From the NCBI GenBank assembly GCA_964057225.1, contig OZ059894.1, positions 22,226,476-22,290,475 of the forward strand: a stretch of DNA of 64,000 nt. The letters run 5' to 3'. The position numbers and the translations under genes are program-made. Origin of the DNA: Auanema rhodensis (lineage: Eukaryota > Nematoda > Chromadorea > Rhabditida > Rhabditidae). The notes beneath the pieces are model-generated. The model saw only the letters and a program-made list of their open reading frames with translations. It was not told the DNA's origin and did no database searches. Below, piece by piece: positions 51,401 to 63,881 of the stretch (its first letter is position 1; the number at the start of each line of letters is the position of its first letter).

Positions 51401-53702
51401 TTGTCCATCGTCTTTGCCTTAAAAAAAGGAATCTAAAAACATCTACTTTTTGCTAAATTATTTTGAAATTTTTCGAAAAAATTTTTGTCAAAATGTTTTT
51501 GGAAGCAATGTTGAGTGTACATGGAAACTCAACATACACTAATGCATCATTTTTCAAACGATCATAACTAATTTTTGTATCAAACGTTTCTCAATGTAGT
51601 ATAGTGCATTCGATGCGGATTTTTAAGCTGCGTCGATCTGTGTTATCAGATTTGCGCTAGCTTAAAAATGCACCGAGATATCAACTGATATAAGTTCACA
51701 CTTATATCCTCGATTTTCACCCTGAAGAATTAATTTTTTCGTTGAATAACATTGTCCATCGTCTTTGCCTTGGAAAAAGGAATCTAAAAACATCTACTTT
51801 TTGCTGAATTATTCTGAAATTTTTCGAAAAAATTTTTGTCAAAATGTTTTTGGAAGCAATGTTGAGTGTACATGGAAACTCAACATACACTAATGCATCA
51901 TTTTTCAAACGATCATAACTAATTTTTGTATTAAGCGTTTCTCAATGTAGTATAGTGCATTCGATGCGGATTTTTAAGCTGCGTCGATCTGTGTTATCAG
52001 ATTTGCGCTAGCATAAAAATGCACCGAGATATCAACTGATATAAGTTTACACTTATATCCTCGATTTTCACCCTGAAGAATTAATTTTTTCGTTGAATAA
52101 CATTGTCCATCGTCTTTGCCTTGAAAAATGGAATCTAAAAACATCTACTTTTTGCTAAATTATTTTGAAATTTTTCGAAAAAATTTTTGTCAAAATGTTT
52201 TTGGAAGCAATGTTGAGTGTACATGGAAACTCAACACACACTAATGCATCATTTTTCAAACGATCATAACTAATTTGTGTATTAAGCGTTTCTCAATGTA
52301 GTATAGTGCATTCGATGCGGATTTTTAAGCTGCGTCGATCTGTGTTATCAGATTTGCGCTAGCTTAAAAATGCACCGAGATATCAACTGATATAAGTTCA
52401 CACTTATATCCTCGATTTTCACCCTGAAGAATTAATTTTTTCGTTGAATAACATTGTCCATCGTCTTTGCCTTAAAAAAAGGAATCTAAAAACATCTACT
52501 TTTTGCTAAATTATTTTGAAATTTTTCGAAAAAATTTTTGTCAAAATGTTTTTGGAAGCAATGTTGAGTGTACATGGAAACTCAACATACACTAATGCAT
52601 CATTTTTCAAACGAACATAACTAATTTTTTTATCAAACGTTTCTCAATGTAGTATAGTGCATTCGATGCGGATTTTTAAGCTGCGTCGATCTGTGTTATC
52701 AGATTTGCGCTAGCTTAAAAATGCACCGAGATATCAACTGATATAAGTTCACACTTATATCCTCGATTTTCACCCTGAAGAATTAATTTTTTCGTTGAAT
52801 AACATTGTCCATCGTCTTTGCCTTGAAAAAAGGAATCTAAAAACATCTACTTTTTGCTGAATTATTTTGAAATTTTTCGAAAAAATTTTTGTCAAAATGT
52901 TTTTGGAAGCAATTTTGAGTGTACATGGAAACTCAACATACACTAATGCATCATTTTTCAAACGATCATAACTAATTTTTGTATTAAGCGTTTCTCAATG
53001 TAGTATAGTGCATTCGATGCGGATTTTTAAGCTGCGTCGATCTGTGTTATCAGATTTGCGCTAGCATAAAAATGCACCGAGATATCAACTGATATAAGTT
53101 TACACTTATATCCTCGATTTTCACCCTGAAGAATTAATTTTTTCGTTGAATAACATTGTCCATCGTCTTTGCCTTGAAAAATGGAATCTAAAAACATCTA
53201 CTTTTTGCTAAATTATTTTGAAATTTTTCGAAAAAATTTTTGTCAAAATGTTTTTGGAAGCAATGTTGAGTGTACATGGAAACTCAACACACACTAATGC
53301 ATCATTTTTCAAACGATCATAACTAATTTGTGTATTAAGCGTTTCTCAATGTAGTATAGTGCATTCGATGCGGATTTTTAAGCTGCGTCGATCTGTGTTA
53401 TCAGATTTGCGCTAGCTTAAAAATGCACCGAGATATCAACTGATATAAGTTCACACTTATATCCTCGATTTTCACCCTGAAGAATTAATTTTTTCGTTGA
53501 ATAACATTGTCCATCGTCTTTGCCTTAAAAAAAGGAATCTAAAAACATCTACTTTTTGCTAAATTATTTTGAAATTTTTCGAAAAAATTTTTGTCAAAAT
53601 GTTTTTGGAAGCAATGTTGAGTGTACATGGAAACTCAACATACACTAATGCATCATTTTTCAAACGATCATAACTAATTTTTGTATCAAACGTTTCTCAA
53701 TG
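48438..53702. repeat. Five 3-mer higher-order units (1053-bp period)
   Basis: Monomers 139-153. The unit is B1(G265T), E(T66A), A2. The middle monomer always has T66A (GCATAAAAAT), C101T, T290C and T330G. The third monomer has T317A in units 1, 2 and 4 and T317 in units 3 and 5. In unit 4 the first monomer (148) is C rather than B1. T66A occurs only in class E copies between about 48.8 and 60.1 kb, so it spread with this unit. Confidence 0.87.
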
Positions 53703-56159
53703 TAGTATAGTGCATTCGATGCGGATTTTTAAGCTGCGTCGATCTGTGTTATCAGATTTGCGCTAGCTTAAAAATGCACCGAGATATCAACTGATATAAG
53801 TTCACACTTATATCCTCGATTTTCACCCTGAAGAATTAATTTTTTCGTTGAATAACATTGTCCATCGTCTTTGCCTTGGAAAAAGGAATCTAAAAACATC
53901 TACTTTTTGCTGAATTATTCTGAAATTTTTCGAAAAAATTTTTGTCAAAATGTTTTTGGAAGCAATGTTGAGTGTACATGGAAACTCAACATACACTAAT
54001 GCATCATTTTTCAAACGATCATAACTAATTTTTGTATCAAGCGTTTCTTGATGTAGTATAGTGCATTCGATGCGGATTTTTAAGCTGCGTCGATCTGTGT
54101 TATCAGATTTGCGCTAGCTTAAAAATGCACCGAGATATCAACTGATATAAGTTCACACTTATATCCTCGATTTTCACCCTGAAGAATTAATTTTTTCGTT
54201 GAATAACATTGTCCATCGTCTTTGCCTTGAAAAAAGGAATCTAAAAACATCTACTTTTTGCTGAATTATTTTGAAATTTTTCGAAAAAATTTTTGTCAAA
54301 ATGTTTTTGGAAGCAATTTTGAGTGTACATGGAAACTCAACATACACTAATGCATCATTTTTCAAACGATCATAACTAATTTTTGTATTAAGCGTTTCTC
54401 AATGTAGTATAGTGCATTCGATGCGGATTTTTAAGCTGCGTCGATCTGTGTTATCAGATTTGCGCTAGCTTAAAAATGCACCGAGATATCAACTGATATA
54501 AGTTCACACTTATATCCTCGATTTTCACCCTGAAGAATTAATTTTTTCGTTGAATAACATTGTCCATCGTCTTTGCCTTGGAAAAAGGAATCTAAAAACA
54601 TCTACTTTTTGCTGAATTATTCTGAAATTTTTCGAAAAAATTTTTGTCAAAATGTTTTTGGAAGCAATGTTGAGTGTACATGGAAACTCAACATACACTA
54701 ATGCATCATTTTTCAAACGATCATAACTAATTTTTGTATCAAGCGTTTCTTGATGTAGTATAGTGCATTCGATGCGGATTTTTAAGCTGCGTCGATCTGT
54801 GTTATCAGATTTGCGCTAGCTTAAAAATGCACCGAGATATCAACTGATATAAGTTCACACTTATATCCTCGATTTTCACCCTGAAGAATTAATTTTTTCG
54901 TTGAATAACATTGTCCATCGTCTTTGCCTTAAAAAAAGGAATCTAAAAACATCTACTTTTTGCTAAATTATTTTGAAATTTTTCGAAAAAATTTTTGTCA
55001 AAATGTTTTTGGAAGCAATGTTGAGTGTACATGGAAACTCAACATACACTAATGCATCATTTTTCAAACGAACATAACTAATTTTTTTATCAAACGTTTC
55101 TCAATGTAGTATAGTGCATTCGATGCGGATTTTTAAGCTGCGTCGATCTGTGTTATCAGATTTGCGCTAGCTTAAAAATGCACCGAGATATCAACTGATA
55201 TAAGTTCACACTTATATCCTCGATTTTCACCCTGAAGAATTAATTTTTTCGTTGAATAACATTGTCCATCGTCTTTGCCTTGAAAAAAGGAATCTAAAAA
55301 CATCTACTTTTTGCTGAATTATTTTGAAATTTTTCGAAAAAATTTTTGTCAAAATGTTTTTGGAAGCAATTTTGAGTGTACATGGAAACTCAACATACAC
55401 TAATGCATCATTTTTCAAACGATCATAACTAATTTTTGTATTAAGCGTTTCTCAATGTAGTATAGTGCATTCGATGCGGATTCTTAAGCTGCGTCGATCT
55501 GTGTTATCAGATTTGCGCTAGCATAAAAATGCACCGAGATATCAACTGATATAAGTTTACACTTATATCCTCGATTTTCACCCTGAAGAATTAATTTTTT
55601 CGTTGAATAACATTGTCCATCGTCTTTGCCTTGAAAAATGGAATCTAAAAACATCTACTTTTTGCTAAATTATTTTGAAATTTTTCGAAAAAATTTTTGT
55701 CAAAATGTTTTTGGAAGCAATGTTGAGTGTACATGGAAACTCAACACACACTAATGCATCATTTTTCAAACGATCATAACTAATTTGTGTATTAAGCGTT
55801 TCTCAATGTAATATAGTGCATTCGATGCGGATTTTTAAGCTGCGTCGATCTGTGTTATCAGATTTGCGCTAGCTTAAAAATGCACCGAGATATCAACTGA
55901 TATAAGTTCACACTTATATCCTCGATTTTCACCCTGAAGAATTAATTTTTTCGTTGAATAACATTGTCCATCGTCTTTGCCTTAAAAAAAGGAATCTAAA
56001 AACATCTACTTTTTGCTAAATTATTTTGAAATTTTTCGAAAAAATTTTTGTCAAAATGTTTTTGGAAGCAATGTTGAGTGTACATGGAAACTCAACATAC
56101 ACTAATGCATCATTTTTCAAACGATCATAACTAATTTTTGTATCAAACGTTTCTCAATG
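53703..56159. repeat. Higher-order 7-mer unit, copy 1 (monomers 154-160)
   Basis: Order: C, B1(G265T), C, A2(T317A), B1(G265T), E(T66A with T26C), A2 starting TAATATAG. It contains a derived version of the 3-mer inside a longer unit. T26C lies at 55483 and the G-to-A start variant at 55811. Confidence 0.85.
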
Positions 56160-58616
56160 TAGTATAGTGCATTCGATGCGGATTTTTAAGCTGCGTCGAT
56201 CTGTGTTATCAGATTTGCGCTAGCTTAAAAATGCACCGAGATATCAACTGATATAAGTTCACACTTATATCCTCGATTTTCACCCTGAAGAATTAATTTT
56301 TTCGTTGAATAACATTGTCCATCGTCTTTGCCTTGGAAAAAGGAATCTAAAAACATCTACTTTTTGCTGAATTATTCTGAAATTTTTCGAAAAAATTTTT
56401 GTCAAAATGTTTTTGGAAGCAATGTTGAGTGTACATGGAAACTCAACATACACTAATGCATCATTTTTCAAACGATCATAACTAATTTTTGTATCAAGCG
56501 TTTCTTGATGTAGTATAGTGCATTCGATGCGGATTTTTAAGCTGCGTCGATCTGTGTTATCAGATTTGCGCTAGCTTAAAAATGCACCGAGATATCAACT
56601 GATATAAGTTCACACTTATATCCTCGATTTTCACCCTGAAGAATTAATTTTTTCGTTGAATAACATTGTCCATCGTCTTTGCCTTGAAAAAAGGAATCTA
56701 AAAACATCTACTTTTTGCTGAATTATTTTGAAATTTTTCGAAAAAATTTTTGTCAAAATGTTTTTGGAAGCAATTTTGAGTGTACATGGAAACTCAACAT
56801 ACACTAATGCATCATTTTTCAAACGATCATAACTAATTTTTGTATTAAGCGTTTCTCAATGTAGTATAGTGCATTCGATGCGGATTTTTAAGCTGCGTCG
56901 ATCTGTGTTATCAGATTTGCGCTAGCTTAAAAATGCACCGAGATATCAACTGATATAAGTTCACACTTATATCCTCGATTTTCACCCTGAAGAATTAATT
57001 TTTTCGTTGAATAACATTGTCCATCGTCTTTGCCTTGGAAAAAGGAATCTAAAAACATCTACTTTTTGCTGAATTATTCTGAAATTTTTCGAAAAAATTT
57101 TTGTCAAAATGTTTTTGGAAGCAATGTTGAGTGTACATGGAAACTCAACATACACTAATGCATCATTTTTCAAACGATCATAACTAATTTTTGTATCAAG
57201 CGTTTCTTGATGTAGTATAGTGCATTCGATGCGGATTTTTAAGCTGCGTCGATCTGTGTTATCAGATTTGCGCTAGCTTAAAAATGCACCGAGATATCAA
57301 CTGATATAAGTTCACACTTATATCCTCGATTTTCACCCTGAAGAATTAATTTTTTCGTTGAATAACATTGTCCATCGTCTTTGCCTTAAAAAAAGGAATC
57401 TAAAAACATCTACTTTTTGCTAAATTATTTTGAAATTTTTCGAAAAAATTTTTGTCAAAATGTTTTTGGAAGCAATGTTGAGTGTACATGGAAACTCAAC
57501 ATACACTAATGCATCATTTTTCAAACGAACATAACTAATTTTTTTATCAAACGTTTCTCAATGTAGTATAGTGCATTCGATGCGGATTTTTAAGCTGCGT
57601 CGATCTGTGTTATCAGATTTGCGCTAGCTTAAAAATGCACCGAGATATCAACTGATATAAGTTCACACTTATATCCTCGATTTTCACCCTGAAGAATTAA
57701 TTTTTTCGTTGAATAACATTGTCCATCGTCTTTGCCTTGAAAAAAGGAATCTAAAAACATCTACTTTTTGCTGAATTATTTTGAAATTTTTCGAAAAAAT
57801 TTTTGTCAAAATGTTTTTGGAAGCAATTTTGAGTGTACATGGAAACTCAACATACACTAATGCATCATTTTTCAAACGATCATAACTAATTTTTGTATTA
57901 AGCGTTTCTCAATGTAGTATAGTGCATTCGATGCGGATTCTTAAGCTGCGTCGATCTGTGTTATCAGATTTGCGCTAGCATAAAAATGCACCGAGATATC
58001 AACTGATATAAGTTTACACTTATATCCTCGATTTTCACCCTGAAGAATTAATTTTTTCGTTGAATAACATTGTCCATCGTCTTTGCCTTGAAAAATGGAA
58101 TCTAAAAACATCTACTTTTTGCTAAATTATTTTGAAATTTTTCGAAAAAATTTTTGTCAAAATGTTTTTGGAAGCAATGTTGAGTGTACATGGAAACTCA
58201 ACACACACTAATGCATCATTTTTCAAACGATCATAACTAATTTGTGTATTAAGCGTTTCTCAATGTAATATAGTGCATTCGATGCGGATTTTTAAGCTGC
58301 GTCGATCTGTGTTATCAGATTTGCGCTAGCTTAAAAATGCACCGAGATATCAACTGATATAAGTTCACACTTATATCCTCGATTTTCACCCTGAAGAATT
58401 AATTTTTTCGTTGAATAACATTGTCCATCGTCTTTGCCTTAAAAAAAGGAATCTAAAAACATCTACTTTTTGCTAAATTATTTTGAAATTTTTCGAAAAA
58501 ATTTTTGTCAAAATGTTTTTGGAAGCAATGTTGAGTGTACATGGAAACTCAACATACACTAATGCATCATTTTTCAAACGATCATAACTAATTTTTGTAT
58601 CAAACGTTTCTCAATG
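56160..58616. repeat. Higher-order 7-mer unit, copy 2 (monomers 161-167)
   Basis: Repeats the preceding 2457 bp, including T26C near 57940 and TAATATAG at 58266. The last five monomers are reused in the 6-mer pair that follows. Confidence 0.85.
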
Positions 58617-58967
58617 TAGTATAGTGCATTCGATGCGGATTTCTAAGCTGCGTCGATCTGTGTTATCAGATTTGCGCTAGCTTAAAAATGCACCGAGATA
58701 TCAACTGATATAAGTTCACACTTATATCCTCGATTTTCACCCTGAAGAATTAATTTTTTCGTTGAATAACATTGTCCATCGTCTTTGCCTTGGAAAAAGG
58801 AATCTAAAAACATCTACTTTTTGCTGAATTATTCTGAAATTTTTCGAAAAAATTTTTGTCAAAATGTTTTTGGAAGCAATTTTGAGTGTACATGGAAACT
58901 CAACATACACTAATGCATCATTTTTCAAACGATCATAACTAATTTTTGTATTAAGCGTTTCTCAATG
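56862..58967. repeat. Higher-order 6-mer unit, copy 1 (2106 bp, monomers 163-168)
   Basis: Order: C, A2, B1(G265T), E(T66A,T26C), A2(TAATATAG), C with T27C. Overlaps the second 7-mer copy. Monomer 168 is chimeric: it has T218C and the GGAAAAAGG tract of class C, but G265T from B1. Confidence 0.83.
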
Positions 58968-61073
58968 TAGTATAGTGCATTCGATGCGGATTTTTAAGCT
59001 GCGTCGATCTGTGTTATCAGATTTGCGCTAGCTTAAAAATGCACCGAGATATCAACTGATATAAGTTCACACTTATATCCTCGATTTTCACCCTGAAGAA
59101 TTAATTTTTTCGTTGAATAACATTGTCCATCGTCTTTGCCTTGGAAAAAGGAATCTAAAAACATCTACTTTTTGCTGAATTATTCTGAAATTTTTCGAAA
59201 AAATTTTTGTCAAAATGTTTTTGGAAGCAATGTTGAGTGTACATGGAAACTCAACATACACTAATGCATCATTTTTCAAACGATCATAACTAATTTTTGT
59301 ATCAAGCGTTTCTTGATGTAGTATAGTGCATTCGATGCGGATTTTTAAGCTGCGTCGATCTGTGTTATCAGATTTGCGCTAGCTTAAAAATGCACCGAGA
59401 TATCAACTGATATAAGTTCACACTTATATCCTCGATTTTCACCCTGAAGAATTAATTTTTTCGTTGAATAACATTGTCCATCGTCTTTGCCTTAAAAAAA
59501 GGAATCTAAAAACATCTACTTTTTGCTAAATTATTTTGAAATTTTTCGAAAAAATTTTTGTCAAAATGTTTTTGGAAGCAATGTTGAGTGTACATGGAAA
59601 CTCAACATACACTAATGCATCATTTTTCAAACGAACATAACTAATTTTTTTATCAAACGTTTCTCAATGTAGTATAGTGCATTCGATGCGGATTTTTAAG
59701 CTGCGTCGATCTGTGTTATCAGATTTGCGCTAGCTTAAAAATGCACCGAGATATCAACTGATATAAGTTCACACTTATATCCTCGATTTTCACCCTGAAG
59801 AATTAATTTTTTCGTTGAATAACATTGTCCATCGTCTTTGCCTTGAAAAAAGGAATCTAAAAACATCTACTTTTTGCTGAATTATTTTGAAATTTTTCGA
59901 AAAAATTTTTGTCAAAATGTTTTTGGAAGCAATTTTGAGTGTACATGGAAACTCAACATACACTAATGCATCATTTTTCAAACGATCATAACTAATTTTT
60001 GTATTAAGCGTTTCTCAATGTAGTATAGTGCATTCGATGCGGATTCTTAAGCTGCGTCGATCTGTGTTATCAGATTTGCGCTAGCATAAAAATGCACCGA
60101 GATATCAACTGATATAAGTTTACACTTATATCCTCGATTTTCACCCTGAAGAATTAATTTTTTCGTTGAATAACATTGTCCATCGTCTTTGCCTTGAAAA
60201 ATGGAATCTAAAAACATCTACTTTTTGCTAAATTATTTTGAAATTTTTCGAAAAAATTTTTGTCAAAATGTTTTTGGAAGCAATGTTGAGTGTACATGGA
60301 AACTCAACACACACTAATGCATCATTTTTCAAACGATCATAACTAATTTGTGTATTAAGCGTTTCTCAATGTAATATAGTGCATTCGATGCGGATTTTTA
60401 AGCTGCGTCGATCTGTGTTATCAGATTTGCGCTAGCTTAAAAATGCACCGAGATATCAACTGATATAAGTTCACACTTATATCCTCGATTTTCACCCTGA
60501 AGAATTAATTTTTTCGTTGAATAACATTGTCCATCGTCTTTGCCTTAAAAAAAGGAATCTAAAAACATCTACTTTTTGCTAAATTATTTTGAAATTTTTC
60601 GAAAAAATTTTTGTCAAAATGTTTTTGGAAGCAATGTTGAGTGTACATGGAAACTCAACATACACTAATGCATCATTTTTCAAACGATCATAACTAATTT
60701 TTGTATCAAACGTTTCTCAATGTAGTATAGTGCATTCGATGCGGATTTCTAAGCTGCGTCGATCTGTGTTATCAGATTTGCGCTAGCTTAAAAATGCACC
60801 GAGATATCAACTGATATAAGTTCACACTTATATCCTCGATTTTCACCCTGAAGAATTAATTTTTTCGTTGAATAACATTGTCCATCGTCTTTGCCTTGGA
60901 AAAAGGAATCTAAAAACATCTACTTTTTGCTGAATTATTCTGAAATTTTTCGAAAAAATTTTTGTCAAAATGTTTTTGGAAGCAATGTTGAGTGTACATG
61001 GAAACTCAACATACACTAATGCATCATTTTTCAAACGATCATAACTAATTTTTGTATTAAGCGTTTCTCAATG
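58968..61073. repeat. Higher-order 6-mer unit, copy 2 (monomers 169-174)
   Basis: Repeats the preceding 2106 bp with T26C near 60046, TAATATAG at 60372 and T27C near 60749. Its last monomer (174) keeps the T27C mark but has G265, so the two copies differ by the tail swap in monomer 168. Confidence 0.83.
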
Positions 61074-63881
61074 TAGTATAGTGCATTCGATGCGGATTTT
61101 TAAGCTGCGTCGATCTGTGTTATCAGATTTGCGCTAGCTTAAAAATGCACCGAGATATCAACTGATATAAGTTCACACTTATATCCTCGATTTTCACCCT
61201 GAAGAATTAATTTTTTCGTTGAATAACATTGTCCATCGTCTTTGCCTTGGAAAAAGGAATCTAAAAACATCTACTTTTTGCTGAATTATTCTGAAATTTT
61301 TCGAAAAAATTTTTGTCAAAATGTTTTTGGAAGCAATGTTGAGTGTACATGGAAACTCAACATACACTAATGCATCATTTTTCAAACGATCATAACTAAT
61401 TTTTGTATTAAGCGTTTCTCAATGTAGTATAGTGCATTCGATGCGGATTTTTAAGCTGCGTCGATCTGTGTTATCAGATTTGCGCTAGCTTAAAAATGCA
61501 CCGAGATATCAACTGATATAAGTTTACACTTATATCCTCGATTTTCACCCTGAAGAATTAATTTTTTCGTTGAATAACATTGTCCATCGTCTTTGCCTTG
61601 AAAAATGGAATCTAAAAACATCTACTTTTTGCTAAATTATTTTGAAATTTTTCGAAAAAATTTTTGTCAAAATGTTTTTGGAAGCAATGTTGAGTGTACA
61701 TGGAAACTCAACACACACTAATGCATCATTTTTCAAACGATCATAACTAATTTGTGTATTAAGCGTTTCTCAATGTAGTATAGTGCATTCGATGCGGATT
61801 TTTAAGCTGCGTCGATCTGTGTTATCAGATTTGCGCTAGCTTAAAAATGCACCGAGATATCAACTGATATAAGTTCACACTTATATCCTCGATTTTCACC
61901 CTGAAGATTTAATTTTTTCGTTGAATAACATTGTCCATCGTCTTTGCCTTGGAAAAAGGAATCTAAAAACATCTACTTTTTGCTGAATTATTCTGAAATT
62001 TTTCGAAAAAATTTTTGTCAAAATGTTTTTGGAAGCAATGTTGAGTGTACATGGAAACTCAACATACACTAATGCATCATTTTTCAAACGATCATAACTA
62101 ATTTTTGTATTAAGCGTTTCTCAATGTAGTATAGTGCATTCGATGCGGATTTTTAAGCTGCGTCGATCTGTGTTATCAGATTTGCGCTAGCTTAAAAATG
62201 CACCGAGATATCAACTGATATAAGTTTACACTTATATCCTCGATTTTCACCCTGAAGAATTAATTTTTTCGTTGAATAACATTGTCCATCGTCTTTGCCT
62301 TGAAAAATGGAATCTAAAAACATCTACTTTTTGCTAAATTATTTTGAAATTTTTCGAAAAAATTTTTGTCAAAATGTTTTTGGAAGCAATGTTGAGTGTA
62401 CATGGAAACTCAACACACACTAATGCATCATTTTTCAAACGATCATAACTAATTTGTGTATTAAGCGTTTCTCAATGTAGTATAGTGCATTCGATGCGGA
62501 TTTTTAAGCTGCGTCGATCTGTGTTATCAGATTTGCGCTAGCTTAAAAATGCACCGAGATATCAACTGATATAAGTTCACACTTATATCCTCGATTTTCA
62601 CCCTGAAGAATTAATTTTTTCGTTGAATAACATTGTCTATCGTCTTTGCCTTAAAAAAAGGAATCTAAAAACATCTACTTTTTGCTAAATTATTTTGAAA
62701 TTTTTCGAAAAAATTTTTGTCAAAATGTTTTTGGAAGCAATGTTGAGTGTACATGGAAACTCAACATACACTAATGCATCATTTTTCAAACGATCATAAC
62801 TAATTTTTGTATCAAACGTTTCTCAATGTAGTATAGTGCATTCGATGCGGATTTTTAAGCTGCGTCGATCTGTGTTATCAGATTTGCGCTAGCTTAAAAA
62901 TGCACCGAGATATCAACTGATATAAGTTCACACTTATATCCTCGATTTTCACCCTGAAGAATTAATTTTTTCGTTGAATAACATTGTCCATCGTCTTTGC
63001 CTTGGAAAAAGGAATCTAAAAACATCTACTTTTTGCTGAATTATTCTGAAATTTTTCGAAAAAATTTTTGTCAAAATGTTTTTGGAAGCAATGTTGAGTG
63101 TACATGGAAACTCAACATACACTAATGCATCATTTTTCAAACGATCTTAACTAATTTTTGTATTAAGCGTTTCTCAATGTAGTATAGTGCATTCGATGCG
63201 GATTTTTAAGCTGCGTCGATCTGTGTTATCAGATTTGCGCTAGCTTAAAAATGCACCGAGATATCAACTGATATAAGTTTACACTTATATCCTCGATTTT
63301 CACCCTGAAGAATTAATTTTTTCGTTGAATAACATTGTCCATCGTCTTTGCCTTGAAAAATGGAATCTAAAAACATCTACTTTTTGCTAAATTATTTTGA
63401 AATTTTTCGAAAAAATTTTTGTCAAAATGTTTTTGGAAGCAATGTTGAGTGTACATGGAAACTCAACACACACTAATGCATCATTTTTCAAACGATCATA
63501 ACTAATTTGTGTATTAAGCGTTTCTCAATGTAGTATAGTGCATTCGATGCGGATTTTTAAGCTGCGTCGATCTGTGTTATCAGATTTGCGCTAGCTTAAA
63601 AATGCACCGAGATATCAACTGATATAAGTTTACACTTATATCCTCGATTTTCACCCTGAAGAATTAATTTTTTCGTTGAATAACATTGTCCATCGTCTTT
63701 GCCTTGAAAAAAGAAATCTAAAAACATCTACTTTTTGCTAAATTATTTTGAAATTTTTCGAAAAAATTTTTGTCAAAATGTTTTTGGAAGCAATGTTGAG
63801 TGTACATGGAAACTCAACATACACTAATGCATCATTTTTCAAACGATCATAACTAATTTTTGTATCAAGCGTTTCTTGATG
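61074..63881. repeat. C/E dimer region, monomers 175-182
   Basis: Order: C, E, C, E, A2 with C161T, C, E, and a final B-like copy with C101T and G184A. Private changes are A133T near 61908 (GAAGATTTAAT), A319T near 63147 (CGATCTTAAC) and AAAAGAAATC near 63714. E copies here have T66, unlike the 48-60 kb E copies. Confidence 0.82.
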
